From Cupriavidus necator (GTDB taxonomy: Bacteria > Pseudomonadota > Gammaproteobacteria > Burkholderiales > Burkholderiaceae): a stretch of DNA of 64,000 nucleotides. The notes beneath the pieces were generated by a model, which was not told the DNA's origin, did not search any database, and saw only the letters and a list, made by a program, of their open reading frames with translations. Both the position numbers and the translations under genes were made by a program. The stretch's first letter is position 1; each line of letters begins with the position of its first letter. Location of the stretch: NCBI RefSeq assembly GCF_013141915.1, contig NZ_SROX01000007.1, positions 186,001 through 250,000 on the forward strand. The letters run 5' to 3'. This document shows, in pieces, positions 35,123 to 45,041 of this stretch.

Positions 35123-36160
35123 TTATCGGCCAGACGCGTCGCGCGCCACCGGCCTGCCCACCAGCGGATAGCCGGGATCGTTGTAGCCGGGCGTCGACGC
35201 ATGGCCCGGCGACACCAGCGCGTCGACCATCGCCTCTTCCTCGGGCGTGATCCCGGCACCGAGCGCGCCGAAATAATCCTCGAACTGGGCCAGCGTGCGC
35301 GGGCCGGCGATCACCGACGAGATGATCGGGTTGGCCAGCACCCAGGCCGTGGCGAACTGGCCCGGGGTCAGCCCGCGCGCCTCGGCATGGGCCTTGAGTT
35401 GCTGGGCGATGACCAGCGACTCCTCGCGGAACTCGGTCTCCATCATGCGGCGGTCGGCGCGCCCTGCCCGCGTGCCTTCGGCCGGCGCCTGGCCAGGCGC
35501 GTACTTGCCGGTCAGCACGCCGCGCGCCACCGGGCTGTAGGGCACCACGCCCAGGCCGTAGTGCTCGCACGCGGGCAGGATCTCCACCTCCGGCAGCCGG
35601 TTCAGCAGGTTGTAGTACGGCTGGCACGCTACCGGGCGCGGCACCCCCAGCGCGTCGCACAGCCGCGCGATTTCGGCGATGCGCCAGCCGCGGAAGTTCG
35701 ACACCGCCCAGTAGCGGATCTTGCCGCTGCGCACCAGGTCGCCCATGGCGCGTACCGGCTCTTCCAGGTTGGCGCCCGGGTAGTCGCGATGCAGGTAGAG
35801 GATGTCGATGTAATCGGTCGCCAGCCGTTGCAGGCTGTCCTCGACCGCGCGCGTGATCCACACGCGCGAATAGTGCCCGTGGTTGGGCGCGGCGTGCATC
35901 GCATTGCCTAGCTTGGTGGCCAGCACCCAGTCGTGGCGGTTGGCGCTCAGCAAGCGCCCGACCATCTGTTCCGATCCGCCCTTGGTGTACACGTCGGCGG
36001 TATCGATGAAGTTCACGCCGTGGTCGCGCGCGCTGGCGACGATGCGGGTGGCCTCGGCCTCGTCGGTCTGGTCGGCGAACATCATGGTGCCCAGGCACAG
36101 CGCCGAGACGCGCAGGTTGCTGGCGCCGAGGCGGCGGTACGGCATGGACAGGTCGGGCAT
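35123..36160 (-). CDS. Aldo/keto reductase
   Basis: A 345-residue NADPH-dependent oxidoreductase with a TIM-barrel. The catalytic tetrad is visible: Asp and Tyr in FIDTADVYTKGGSE, Lys in VLATKLG, His in LYLHRDYP. SNFRGW, QPYYNLLNR and VIAGPRTLAQFEDY are typical cofactor-side blocks. AAGGAG six bases before ATG 36160 sets the start. Substrate unknown. It is not obviously tied to its neighbours (cyo operon upstream, cell-wall gene downstream). Confidence 0.9.
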   Translation of the reverse strand: MPDLSMPYRRLGASNLRVSALCLGTMMFADQTDEAEATRIVASARDHGVNFIDTADVYTKGGSEQMVGRLLSANRHDWVLATKLGNAMHAAPNHGHYSRVWITRAVEDSLQRLATDYIDILYLHRDYPGANLEEPVRAMGDLVRSGKIRYWAVSNFRGWRIAEIARLCDALGVPRPVACQPYYNLLNRLPEVEILPACEHYGLGVVPYSPVARGVLTGKYAPGQAPAEGTRAGRADRRMMETEFREESLVIAQQLKAHAEARGLTPGQFATAWVLANPIISSVIAGPRTLAQFEDYFGALGAGITPEEEAMVDALVSPGHASTPGYNDPGYPLVGRPVARDASGR

Positions 36161-36253
36161 GGCGGCTCCTTGGGGTGGGATAGCCCACATTGTGCCGCCA
36201 TCTGCCCCGGCTTGCCGGCGCGGCGTCAGGGCCGTGGCATCAGCGTCGCGCCA

Positions 36254-37114
36254 TCACGGGCGCGGGTCGCGCGCGGCGGCGTCGGCCGCGCGGCGCTTGC
36301 GGTATTCCTCGCGCCCCACGTACGCGGCGGCGGCGGCCACCATCAGCGCCAGGCCGTACCAGGTGAGCGCGTAGCCGAGGTGATTGTTGGTAAAGGCCGT
36401 CACCGTCAGCCCGCCGACGGGCCAGGCCTTGGGATCCGCCCCGGCCGGCGGCGGCACCGCCTCGGCATCGATGAAATACGGCGCTAGCGCGCCCGGACCC
36501 AGGCCCCGGCGCGCGGCGATCGCCGCCACGTCGCGCGAGAACCACTGGTCGCGCGCCGCGTCATTGTGGCGCAGCACGCCGGTGCCCGGCTCGCTCATGC
36601 GCAGCAGGCCGACCACTTCGCGGGTACCGCTGCCGGCGGGGGCCACGCGCGCGCGGAACGGTTCGGCGACGAAGCCGCGGTTGACCAGCACGATGCTGCC
36701 GTCGGCCAGCCGCAGCGGCGTCATCACCCAGTAGCCGCCGCCCTGCTCGGTCACGGCCTGCACCAGGGTCTGGCGATCGTCGAGGAAGGTGCCGCTGGCG
36801 CGCACCCGCCGGTACTCGCCATTGGCCCGGGTCAGCCCCGCCCACTGCGCGGGCGCGGGCGCCGCCACCGGGGGCGCATGGACGCGCTCGGCCACCTGGG
36901 CGATCAGGCCGAGCTTCCAGGCGCGGCGCTCGACCTGCCAGTTGCCCAGCGCCACCAGGCCGGCGATGGCCGCCGCGGCAAACAGCGCCAGCGCCATCAG
37001 CCAGATCGTCGGCAGCGGGCGCGGAGATTCGGATGGGCCTTTGGCGGCGTGGGCCGCGTTGGCGGTGCGCGGATTTTCGACCGGCGCGGCGCGGTCGTCG
37101 GTGGAACCGGTCAA
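36254..37114 (-). CDS. SURF1 family cytochrome oxidase assembly protein
   Basis: A 286-residue SURF1/Shy1 protein with an N-terminal helix (IWLMALALFAAAAIAGLVALGNWQVERRAWK), a periplasmic domain with the RVRASGTFLDDRQTLVQ and GGYWVMTPLRLADGSIVLVNRGFV blocks, and a C-terminal helix (NHLGYALTWYGLALMVAAAAAYVGREEYRKRR). SURF1 helps insert heme into oxidase subunit I. The start is a TTG (37114) overlapping the cyoD stop (TTGA), so translation is coupled to cyoD. It closes the cyoABCD operon; no heme O synthase gene (cyoE) follows. Confidence 0.88.
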   Translation of the reverse strand: MTGSTDDRAAPVENPRTANAAHAAKGPSESPRPLPTIWLMALALFAAAAIAGLVALGNWQVERRAWKLGLIAQVAERVHAPPVAAPAPAQWAGLTRANGEYRRVRASGTFLDDRQTLVQAVTEQGGGYWVMTPLRLADGSIVLVNRGFVAEPFRARVAPAGSGTREVVGLLRMSEPGTGVLRHNDAARDQWFSRDVAAIAARRGLGPGALAPYFIDAEAVPPPAGADPKAWPVGGLTVTAFTNNHLGYALTWYGLALMVAAAAAYVGREEYRKRRAADAAARDPRP

Positions 37115-37494
37115 GGCAAGGTCTTGGTGGTCTGCATGCCCGGCATCATATTGGAATTCAGGTGGAACATCACCCACAGCGTGCCGGTCAGCGTGATCAC
37201 CACCAGCACCAGCGTGAAGATCAGCGCCAGCATGTTCCAACCGCCCTCCGAGCGGGCGTTGAGGTGCAGGAAGTAGATCATGTGCACCACGATCTGCACC
37301 GCGCCCAGCGCCAGCAGCACCATCGCGGTGGTACTGGACTTGTCGAACACCTTGCCCATCACCAGCCAGAACGGGATGGCGGTCAGGATTACCGACAGCA
37401 CGAAGCCGGTCACGTAGCCGCCGAGCGAGATATGGACCTCGCTTTCTCCGTGGCCATGGCCGTGGGCCTGCAGCGTGTCGTCATGCGCGCTCAT
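37111..37494 (-). CDS. cyoD: Cytochrome o ubiquinol oxidase subunit IV
   Basis: A 127-residue inner-membrane protein with a His-rich N-terminus (HGHGHGESE) and three helices (YVTGFVLSVILTAIPFWLVM, MVLLALGAVQIVVHMIYFLHL, MLALIFTLVLVVITLTGTLWVMFHL). It is the small subunit of the bo3 quinol oxidase. The ATG (37494) overlaps the cyoC stop (ATGA). Confidence 0.93.
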   Translation of the reverse strand: MSAHDDTLQAHGHGHGESEVHISLGGYVTGFVLSVILTAIPFWLVMGKVFDKSSTTAMVLLALGAVQIVVHMIYFLHLNARSEGGWNMLALIFTLVLVVITLTGTLWVMFHLNSNMMPGMQTTKTLP

Positions 37495-38165
37495 GGCAGC
37501 ACTCCCATCAGGTAGACAAAGGTAAAGACGCCGATCCAGACCACGTCGAGGAAGTGCCAGAACATCGACAGGCACATCAGGCGGCGCTTGTTCTCCGGGA
37601 TCAGCCCGTGGCGGCGCACCTGGGCCACCAGCGTGACCAGCCACACGATGCCGAAGGTCACGTGCAGGCCGTGGGTGCCGACCAGCGCGAAGAACGAGGT
37701 CAGGAAGCCGCTGCGCTGCGGCCCCGCGCCATCGCCGACCAGGTGCGCGAACTCGTAGATCTCGACGGCGAGGAAGGCCGCCCCCAGCACGCCGGTCACG
37801 GCGAGCCAGCCCTGGGTCGGCCCCAGCCGCCCGCGCTGGGTCTCCAGCATGGCAAAGCCATAGGTGATCGACGACAGCAGCAGGAACGACGTGTTCAGCG
37901 CCACCAGCGGCAGCTCGAACAGCTCGGCGCCGGTAGGCCCGCCGGCGTAGTTGCGGCCCAGCACGCCGTAGGCGGCGAACAGGCAGGCAAAGATCAGGCA
38001 GTCGCTCATCAGGTAGAGCCAGAAGCCGAGCAGCGTGCCATTGGGCGCGTGGTATTCCTCGGCCATGTAGAAGCGCAGCTCGGCCGGCGGCGCGGGCGCG
38101 CGCTGCGGCGGGCCCTCGTGCGCGCGCGCGCCGTCGGCGGTAAAGGGTGCGTAGATATCAGCCAT
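37491..38165 (-). CDS. cyoC: Cytochrome o ubiquinol oxidase subunit III
   Basis: A 224-residue inner-membrane protein with five helices, [32 protein letters not shown] near the start, [21 protein letters not shown] and [22 protein letters not shown] at the end, all typical of heme-copper oxidase subunit III. It overlaps cyoB by eight bases upstream and cyoD by four downstream. Confidence 0.94.
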   Translation of the reverse strand: MADIYAPFTADGARAHEGPPQRAPAPPAELRFYMAEEYHAPNGTLLGFWLYLMSDCLIFACLFAAYGVLGRNYAGGPTGAELFELPLVALNTSFLLLSSITYGFAMLETQRGRLGPTQGWLAVTGVLGAAFLAVEIYEFAHLVGDGAGPQRSGFLTSFFALVGTHGLHVTFGIVWLVTLVAQVRRHGLIPENKRRLMCLSMFWHFLDVVWIGVFTFVYLMGVLP

Positions 38166-40161
38166 GGCCGGCCAGCAGCGCGCTGCGCTCTGCCTCCGTG
38201 CGGTGGACGTCGTCGGCCGGGATATAGAAATCGCGCTGGTAGTTGAAGGTATGGCCGATCGCGGTGACGAGGATAGCGGCGAAGGCCAGTACCACCAGCC
38301 ACCAGATATGCCAGATCAGCGCGAAGCCGCACAGCGTGCTCAGTCCGGCCAGGATGATGCCGGCGCCGGTGTTCTTGGGCATGTGGATCGGGATGAAGCC
38401 CTGCGCGGGGCGCTGGTAGCCGAGCGCCTTCATCTGCCACCAGGCGTCGGTATCGTGCACCACCGGCGTAAAGGCAAAGTTGTACGGCGGCGGCGGCGAC
38501 GAGGTCGACCATTCCAGCGTGCGGCCGTCCCAGGGATCGCCGCTGACATCGCGCAGCGACTCACGCCGCAGGAAGCTCACCACCAGTTGCACCAGGAAGC
38601 AGCCGATGCCCAGCGCGATCAACAGCGCGCCCACGCCCGCCAGCTGGAACCAGATCTGCAGCGAATGGTCGGCGAAATGGCTCACGCGCCGCGTCACCCC
38701 CATCAGCCCGAGCACGTAGAGCGGCATGAACGCCACGTAGAAGCCGACCAGCCAGAACCAGAACGAGCATTTGCCCCAGAACGGGTCCAGCCGGTAGCCG
38801 AAGGCCTTGGGGAACCAGTAGGTGATGCCGGCCATCAGCCCGAACAGCACGCCGCCGATGATCACGTTATGGAAATGCGCGACCAGGAACAGGCTGTTGT
38901 GCAGCGAGAAATCCGCCGGTGGCACCGCCAGCAGCACGCCGGTCATGCCGCCGATCACGAACGTCACCATGAAGCCCACGGTCCACAGCATCGGCACCTC
39001 GTACTGGATGCGCCCGTGGTACATGGTGAACAGCCAGTTGAACAGCTTGGCCCCGGTCGGGATCGAGATGATCATGGTGGTGATGCCGAAGAACGAATTC
39101 ACGCTGGCGCCCGAGCCCATCGTGAAGAAGTGATGCAGCCACACCAGGTAGGACAGCACCGTGATCACCACCGTGGCATACACCATCGAGGCATAGCCGA
39201 ACAGGCGCTTGCGGCAGAAAGTGGCCACTACCTCGGAGAACACGCCGAACACCGGCAGCACCAGGATATAGACCTCGGGATGGCCCCAGATCCAGATCAG
39301 GTTCACGTACATCATGGCGCTGCCACCAAGGTCGCTGGTGAAGAAGTTCAGGCCCAGGTAGCGGTCGAGCGCCAGCATCGCCAGCGCCGCGGTCAGCACC
39401 GGGAACGCGGCGATGATCAGCACGTTGGTGCACAGCGCGGTCCAGGTGAAGATCGGCATGCGCATCAGCGTCATGCCGGGCGCGCGCATCTTGACGATGG
39501 TGACCAGCAGGTTGATGCCGGACAGCAGCGTGCCCACCCCGGCCACTTGCAACGACCACAGGTAGTAGTCCACCCCCACGTCCGGGCTCTGCAGGATGCC
39601 TGACAGCGGCGGATAGGCGAGCCAGCCGGTGCGCGCGAACTCGCCCACGAACAGCGACATCATCACCAGCACCGCGCCGCCCACCGTCATCCAGAAGCTG
39701 AAGTTGTTCAGAAACGGAAACGCCACGTCGCGCGCGCCGATCTGCAGCGGCACGACAAAGTTCATCAGCCCGGTGACCAGCGGCATGGCGACGAAGAAGA
39801 TCATGATCACGCCGTGCGCGGTGAAGATCTGGTCATAGTGGTGCGGCGGCAGGTAGCCCAGGTTGTCGCCAAAGGCCATGGCCTGCTGGATCCGCATCAT
39901 CACGGCATCGGCAAAGCCGCGCAGCAGCATCACGATGCCGAGGATCATGTACATGATGCCGATGCGCTTGTGGTCGATGCTGGTGAACCACTCGCGCCAC
40001 AGGTAGCCCCACCTGCCGTAATACGTGACCGCGCCGGCCAGCGCCAGCCCGCCGATGGCTACCACCGCGAAAGTGGCCAGCAGGATGGGTTCGTGCAGCG
40101 GGATTGCCTCCCAGCTCAGGCGGCCGAAGAGTTGCGTGGCAAGTTCGGATCGCTCCGGCAT
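38158..40161 (-). CDS. cyoB: Cytochrome o ubiquinol oxidase subunit I
   Basis: A 667-residue, about 15-helix heme-copper oxidase subunit. The N-terminal extension and length match the bo3 type (E. coli CyoB 663). Visible are the heme/Cu ligands: [30 protein letters not shown] (CuB His and cross-linked Tyr), WLHHFFTMG and the double heme-ligand region [13 protein letters not shown]. It reduces O2 to water and pumps protons. Second gene of the operon, 77 bp after cyoA. Confidence 0.96.
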   Translation of the reverse strand: MPERSELATQLFGRLSWEAIPLHEPILLATFAVVAIGGLALAGAVTYYGRWGYLWREWFTSIDHKRIGIMYMILGIVMLLRGFADAVMMRIQQAMAFGDNLGYLPPHHYDQIFTAHGVIMIFFVAMPLVTGLMNFVVPLQIGARDVAFPFLNNFSFWMTVGGAVLVMMSLFVGEFARTGWLAYPPLSGILQSPDVGVDYYLWSLQVAGVGTLLSGINLLVTIVKMRAPGMTLMRMPIFTWTALCTNVLIIAAFPVLTAALAMLALDRYLGLNFFTSDLGGSAMMYVNLIWIWGHPEVYILVLPVFGVFSEVVATFCRKRLFGYASMVYATVVITVLSYLVWLHHFFTMGSGASVNSFFGITTMIISIPTGAKLFNWLFTMYHGRIQYEVPMLWTVGFMVTFVIGGMTGVLLAVPPADFSLHNSLFLVAHFHNVIIGGVLFGLMAGITYWFPKAFGYRLDPFWGKCSFWFWLVGFYVAFMPLYVLGLMGVTRRVSHFADHSLQIWFQLAGVGALLIALGIGCFLVQLVVSFLRRESLRDVSGDPWDGRTLEWSTSSPPPPYNFAFTPVVHDTDAWWQMKALGYQRPAQGFIPIHMPKNTGAGIILAGLSTLCGFALIWHIWWLVVLAFAAILVTAIGHTFNYQRDFYIPADDVHRTEAERSALLAGHG

Positions 40162-40238
40162 GTGGATCTCCAGGACAACAACGGCGTTCTAGGTCACGGT
40201 CATTGGCACAGTCTTGCGCAGCGCCTGCCGCGGGCACG

Positions 40239-41255
40239 CTATCGCAGCAGCTTGCCGGCACTGGCCGCGCCGGCCGGGAACAGTGGCTCGTCCAGCGTGT
40301 TGCTGGCGGTGCAGACGGCGGCGCCCAGGCCCATGGTGCCTTGCGCCGCGCGTTGTGCATCGCGCGCCATCAGGTCCTTCTGGCAGACCTGCCCGGCCTG
40401 CACGCAACGGTTCACGATGGCATCGAACAGGTTGGCGTCGACGCTGCCGTAGCGCCGCACCGGCTCGCGTTCGCTGGGCTGCGCCAGCTGCGTGTAGGTG
40501 GCCCGGCTCAGCGGTGCGCCGCCGGCCCGCACGGTCCGCACCCAGCGGCCGAATTCGTCGTCGCTCAGCCCGTGGAAGCGGAAGCGCATGTGCGAAAAGC
40601 CCGCGCCGCTGTAGTTGGCCGAGAAACCCTCGTAGACGCCCGGCTGGTTGACCACCGCATGCAGGCGGGTTTCCATGCCGGGCATGGCGTAGACCTGCCC
40701 GGCCAGGGCGGGAATGAAGAAGGAATTCATCACGGTGGCGGCCGTGATCTTGAAGCGGATCGGCCGGTCGACCGGGGCGGCCAGTTCGTTGACGGTGGCG
40801 ATGCCCTGCTCGGGGTAGACGAACAGCCACTTCCAGTCGAGCGCCACCACTTCCACGGTCAGCGGCTGCGTGCCCGGCGGCAGCGGGCGGCTGTCATCGA
40901 GGCGGGCCAGCGGCTGGTAGGGGTCGAGCTTGTGGGTGCTGACCCAGGTAATGGCCCCCAGCGCGATGATGATCAGCAGCGGCGCCGACCAGATCAGCAG
41001 CTCCAGCACCGTGGAATGGTCCCAGTCGGGGTTGTAGTGCGCATCGGCGTTGGCGGCGCGGTAGCGCCACGCGAACACCAGCGTCAGCACGATCACCGGC
41101 ACGATGATCAGCAGCATCAGACCGGTGGAAATGAGGATCAGGTCACGTTGCCGCACGGCCAGGTCGCCGGCCGGGGCCAGCAGCACGGCGTTGCAGCCGC
41201 CCAGCCACAGCAACACTGGCAGCAGCAACCAGCGGCTAGGGCGGTGCATGGACAT
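40239..41255 (-). CDS. cyoA: Cytochrome o ubiquinol oxidase subunit II
   Basis: A 338-residue lipoprotein: signal with a lipobox LWLGGC, two helices (LILISTGLMLLIIVPVIVLTLVFAW and STVLELLIWSAPLLIIIALGAITWV) and a periplasmic cupredoxin domain with DWKWLFVYPEQGIATVNE. The CuA ligands of cytochrome c oxidase are absent (FSANYSGAGFSHM in place of the C-x3-C-x3-H-x2-M site), which identifies a quinol oxidase. The C-terminus carries the COX_ARM extension. Start choice among ATG 41276, 41255 and 41249 is uncertain; 41255 is used. Confidence 0.92.
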   Translation of the reverse strand: MSMHRPSRWLLLPVLLWLGGCNAVLLAPAGDLAVRQRDLILISTGLMLLIIVPVIVLTLVFAWRYRAANADAHYNPDWDHSTVLELLIWSAPLLIIIALGAITWVSTHKLDPYQPLARLDDSRPLPPGTQPLTVEVVALDWKWLFVYPEQGIATVNELAAPVDRPIRFKITAATVMNSFFIPALAGQVYAMPGMETRLHAVVNQPGVYEGFSANYSGAGFSHMRFRFHGLSDDEFGRWVRTVRAGGAPLSRATYTQLAQPSEREPVRRYGSVDANLFDAIVNRCVQAGQVCQKDLMARDAQRAAQGTMGLGAAVCTASNTLDEPLFPAGAASAGKLLR

Positions 41256-41318
41256 TGTCTGACCGGAAGATCGCATAACTTTCGGGCCCGCGCCATTTGT
41301 ACGCCGCGGCGCAAGTGA

Positions 41319-41334
41319 CTTAGACTGGTCTGAG
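41319..41334. promoter_or_regulatory. Imperfect palindrome between cyo and the MFS gene
   Basis: CTTAGAC - TG - GTCTGAG, six of seven pairs matching, lies in the 163-bp gap between divergent cyoA and the MFS transporter gene. It could be an operator for either. No FNR/ANR-type TTGAT-N4-ATCAA site is visible here. Confidence 0.3.
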
Positions 41335-41418
41335 CAACTATGGCAGTGTAGGCGCTCAAGTGCCATTCTTCATGGTGCAATTTGCAGCGCCCTCGCTCAC
41401 AGACAGGGAGGTATGCCG

Positions 41419-42735
41419 ATGACCACCGCGACCCACCAGCACCGGGCGTCTCCTGCGGCACCTCCAGCACCCGGCGCCGCGCATGTCGCGCCCGCGGAAA
41501 TCGCCACCGGCGTGGTCATCGGCCGCGCCTCGGAGTACTTCGATTTCTTCGTCTACGGCATTGCCTCGGTGCTGGTGTTCCCGGCGGTCTACTTCCCGTT
41601 CGCCGACCGGCTCGATGCGCTGCTCTACGCCTTCGCCGTCTTTGCGCTGGCCTTTATCGGCCGGCCCTTCGGCACGACGCTGTTCATGCGCATTCAGCGC
41701 CGCTGGGGCCGTGGCATCAAGCTGACCGCGTCGCTGTTCCTGCTCGGCACAGCCACCGTCGGCATCGCTTTCCTGCCCGGCTATGCTTCGCTCGGCCCGG
41801 CTTCCATCATCCTGCTGGCGGTGTTCCGCACGCTGCAGGGCGTGGCGTTCGGCGGCTCATGGGACGGGCTGCCTTCGCTGCTGGCGCTGAATGCACCACC
41901 GCAACGGCGCGGCTGGTACGCGATGCTGGGGCAGCTCGGCGCACCCACGGGCTTTATCGTCGCCGGTTCGCTGTTTCTGTTCCTTAACCTGAGCCTCGAG
42001 CCGCACGAGTTCCTGGCCTGGGGCTGGCGTTATCCGTTCTATGTCGCCTTCGCGATCAACGTGGTGGCGCTGTTCGCGCGTCTGCGCCTGGTGGTGACGC
42101 ACGAATACACGCAACTGCTGGACGAGGACGAACTCGAGCCCATCAGCACCGCCGAGATCGTGCGCAAGCAGGGCTTCAACCTGCTGCTGGGCGCGTTCGC
42201 CGCGCTGGCAAGCTTTGCGCTGTTCCACCTGGTGACGGTGTTTCCGTTGTCGTGGGTGGCGCTCAACGGCTCGCAGCCGGTCACGGACGTGCTGGCCGTG
42301 CAGATTGCCGGCGCCTTCATCGGCATCCTCGGCACCATCGCGTCGGGCGTGATCGCGGACCGGATCGGGCGCCGCACCACGCTGGCGCTGATGGCCATCC
42401 TGATCGGCATCTTCAGCCTGTTCGCCCCCTGGCTGATGGGCGGCGGCCCGGTGGCGCAGGACCTGTTCATCCTGCTCGGCTTTGGCCTGCTGGGCTTGTC
42501 CTACGGCCAGGCCGCCGGCGCCGTGACCTCGAACTTCGAGCGGCGCTTCCGCTACACCGGCGCGGCGCTGACCACCGACATGGCGTGGCTGTTCGGCGCC
42601 GGCTTTGCACCACTGGTGGCGCTGGGGCTGTCGGCCGAATTCGGCCTGGTCGCCGTCAGCGGCTACCTGCTGTCCGGCGCCGCCTGCACGCTGCTGGCGC
42701 TGCGCATCAACCGGGCCCTGGGCACCCATGTCTGA
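41419..42735 (+). CDS. MFS transporter (metabolite:H+ symporter type)
   Basis: A 438-residue inner-membrane protein with about 12 helices and the MHS-subfamily look (GRASEYFDFFVYGIASVLVFPAVYFPF, then the motif FIGRPFGTTLFMRIQRRWGR, and VIADRIGRRTTL between helices 8 and 9). Substrates of this subfamily are organic acids or osmolytes. AGGGAGG at 41405-41411 is one base before ATG 41413 but seven before ATG 41419, so 41419 is the more likely start. Divergent from the cyo operon. Confidence 0.87.
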   Translation: MTTATHQHRASPAAPPAPGAAHVAPAEIATGVVIGRASEYFDFFVYGIASVLVFPAVYFPFADRLDALLYAFAVFALAFIGRPFGTTLFMRIQRRWGRGIKLTASLFLLGTATVGIAFLPGYASLGPASIILLAVFRTLQGVAFGGSWDGLPSLLALNAPPQRRGWYAMLGQLGAPTGFIVAGSLFLFLNLSLEPHEFLAWGWRYPFYVAFAINVVALFARLRLVVTHEYTQLLDEDELEPISTAEIVRKQGFNLLLGAFAALASFALFHLVTVFPLSWVALNGSQPVTDVLAVQIAGAFIGILGTIASGVIADRIGRRTTLALMAILIGIFSLFAPWLMGGGPVAQDLFILLGFGLLGLSYGQAAGAVTSNFERRFRYTGAALTTDMAWLFGAGFAPLVALGLSAEFGLVAVSGYLLSGAACTLLALRINRALGTHV

Positions 42736-42949
42736 CCGGCGTACCGCGGCCGCATGGGTATCAAGCTGAGGCAACGGCAGCGGCCGGCCCCATGCGCCGG
42801 TGCGCGCCGTCGCGACATGTTTCGGTTGCGGCAATCGCGCCGGCCGGGCGGGCCAGCGCCGCGATGTTGTGCTGCGACCGAAAGCGATCTGAGTACAATG
42901 ACGGCCGCCCCAATCCTCCTGTTCCGGATGTGATCCGGAACCGAAGCCT

Positions 42950-44179
42950 ATGAAAACGGAAACCACGGACGTCGTCATCATCGGCGCAGGGCCTGCGGGC
43001 TCGGTCGCTGCCGGCTTGCTGCGCAAGCACGGGATTCCGGTGCTGGTGATCGAGAAAGAAACCTTCCCGCGCTTTTCGATCGGCGAAAGCCTGCTGCCGC
43101 AGAGCATGGCCTATATCGAGGAAGCAGGCATGCTGCGCGCGGTGGTCGAAGCCGGCTTCCAGTACAAGAATGGCGCCGCGTTCGCGCGCGGCACGCAGCA
43201 GACCGCGTTCGACTTCCGCGAGAAATTCTCGCCCGGCTGGGGCACCACCTACCAGGTGCAGCGCGCGCAGTTCGACCACGTGCTGATCCGCGAGGCCGAG
43301 CGCCAGGGGGCCGAGGTGCGCTTCTCGCATCGGGTCGAGGAAGTCGATGTCAGCGGCGCGCAGCCGCAGGTCACGGTGCGGGCGCCGGACGGCAGCCAGT
43401 ACGCCGTACGCGCGAAGTTCCTGCTCGATGCCTCGGGCTTTGGCCGCATCCTGCCGCGCCTGCTGCAGCTGGAAACGCCGTCGGGCTTCCCGGTGCGCAG
43501 CGCGATCTTCACCCATGTGGCAGACCATATCCCGACTGGCTCCTTCGACCGCAACAAGATCCTGATCAGCGTGCATCCGCGGCACCAGGACGTCTGGTAC
43601 TGGACCATCCCGTTCTCGGACGGACGCTGCTCGCAAGGCGTGGTCGCGGAGAAAGCCTTCCTGGACCGCTACACCGGCAGCGACACCGAACGGCTGCAAG
43701 CCCTGGTGGCCGAAGAGCCGGGCCTGGCCAGGCTGCTGGCCGATGCGCAATGGGACACGCCGGCGCGCCAGATCGCGGGTTACTCGGCGAATGTGAAATC
43801 GCTGTGGGGCAACGGCTACGCGCTGCTCGGCAACGCCGGCGAGTTCCTCGACCCGGTGTTCTCGTCGGGCGTGACCATCGCTTTCAAGTCGGCCAGCCTG
43901 GCCGCCCAGTGCCTGGTGCGCCAGCTGCGCGGCGACACCGTGGACTGGGAGCACGACTTTGCGCAGCCGCTCAAGGCCGGCGTCGATTGCTTCCGCGTGT
44001 TTGTCGAAGCCTGGTATGAGGGCCGTTTCCAGAAGCTGATCTTCCACCCCAATGCCACCTCGGAAATCCGCGACATGATCTCGTCGATCCTGGCCGGCTA
44101 TGCTTGGGACCGGAACAACCCCTTCGTCACCGAGCCGCGACGGAGGCTGGCGGTGCTGGAAGCATTCTGCAACGTCTGA
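42950..44179 (+). CDS. FAD-dependent oxidoreductase of the flavin-halogenase type
   Basis: A 409-residue protein with an FAD GxGxxG motif (IIGAGPAGSVAA, residues 10-21), FPRFSIGESLLP, a Lys73 in QYKNGAAF at the place of the catalytic lysine of flavin-dependent halogenases, VWYWTIP (residues 215-221) close to the halogenase GWxWxIP signature but with Val for Gly, and GNAGEFLDPVFSSGVTIAFKS. Similar proteins sit in aryl-polyene, flexirubin and xanthomonadin clusters. It precedes a FabG gene by 94 bp. It may halogenate or oxidise a carrier- or CoA-bound substrate; the function is open. Confidence 0.8.
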   Translation: MKTETTDVVIIGAGPAGSVAAGLLRKHGIPVLVIEKETFPRFSIGESLLPQSMAYIEEAGMLRAVVEAGFQYKNGAAFARGTQQTAFDFREKFSPGWGTTYQVQRAQFDHVLIREAERQGAEVRFSHRVEEVDVSGAQPQVTVRAPDGSQYAVRAKFLLDASGFGRILPRLLQLETPSGFPVRSAIFTHVADHIPTGSFDRNKILISVHPRHQDVWYWTIPFSDGRCSQGVVAEKAFLDRYTGSDTERLQALVAEEPGLARLLADAQWDTPARQIAGYSANVKSLWGNGYALLGNAGEFLDPVFSSGVTIAFKSASLAAQCLVRQLRGDTVDWEHDFAQPLKAGVDCFRVFVEAWYEGRFQKLIFHPNATSEIRDMISSILAGYAWDRNNPFVTEPRRRLAVLEAFCNV

Positions 44180-44273
44180 TGCGCCGCGCCGCCTCGTACG
44201 CGCGCAGGCCTCGCGCCACGCTTACCGTACTCCGGCCCGCCGATGCGCCGGCCGTTCTGCAAGGACCACAGCC

Positions 44274-45005
44274 ATGAACCATCCGACCGTGCTGGTCACG
44301 GGTTCGTCCCGCGGCATCGGCCGCGCCATTGCCCTGCGGCTGGCCCGCGACGGCTATGACGTGGTGGTGCACTGCCGCGCGCGCCGCGACGAGGCCGACT
44401 CGGTCGCCGACGCGGTGCGCGCGTGCGGACGCAAGTCGCGCGTGCTGTGCTTCGACGTCGCCCGCCGCGAGGATGCCGCCAGCACGCTGCTGACCGATAT
44501 CGCCGCGCATGGCTGCTACTACGGCGTGGTGTGCAACGCCGGCCTGGCGCGCGATGCCGCCTTCCCGGCCATGACCGGCGCCGAATGGGACGAGGTGGTG
44601 CACACCAACCTCGATGCCTTCTACAACGTGCTCAACCCGGTAGTGATGCCGATGGTGCAGCGCCGCCAGCCGGGCCGCATCGTCACGCTGTCGTCGGTAT
44701 CGGGACTGGTGGGCAACCGCGGCCAGGCCAACTACAGCGCGGCCAAGGCCGGCATCATCGGCGCCACCAAGGCGCTGGCGATCGAACTGGCCAAGCGCGC
44801 GATCACCGTCAATTGCGTCGCGCCCGGCCTGATCGACACCGACATGGTCGAGCCGCACGTGCGCGACGAAGCGCTGCGCATGATCCCGGCGCGGCGCATG
44901 GGCACGCCCGAGGAAGTGGCCGCCACCGTGGCCTTCCTGCTGTCGCCGGATGCGGGCTATATCACGCGTCAGGTGATCTCGGTCAACGGCGGCATGTTCG
45001 GCTGA
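44274..45005 (+). CDS. fabG: 3-oxoacyl-ACP reductase-like SDR
   Basis: A 243-residue classical SDR of the FabG type: VTGSSRGIGRAIALRLA (residues 7-23), VCNAG, Ser in LSSVSGLVGNRGQANYSAAKAG (Tyr-x3-Lys), PGLIDTDM and the ending ISVNGGMFG. The RxR after the second strand (CRARR) fits NADPH. AAGGA seven bases before ATG 44274 sets the start. It follows the halogenase-like FAD oxidoreductase, a pairing seen in aryl-polyene clusters, but no ketosynthase, dehydratase or carrier protein is present here, and it is unlikely to be the housekeeping fabG. Confidence 0.85.
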   Translation: MNHPTVLVTGSSRGIGRAIALRLARDGYDVVVHCRARRDEADSVADAVRACGRKSRVLCFDVARREDAASTLLTDIAAHGCYYGVVCNAGLARDAAFPAMTGAEWDEVVHTNLDAFYNVLNPVVMPMVQRRQPGRIVTLSSVSGLVGNRGQANYSAAKAGIIGATKALAIELAKRAITVNCVAPGLIDTDMVEPHVRDEALRMIPARRMGTPEEVAATVAFLLSPDAGYITRQVISVNGGMFG

Positions 45006-45041
45006 CAGGCGTCGTTATCGGCTGCCTGCCCCGGCTCTCGC

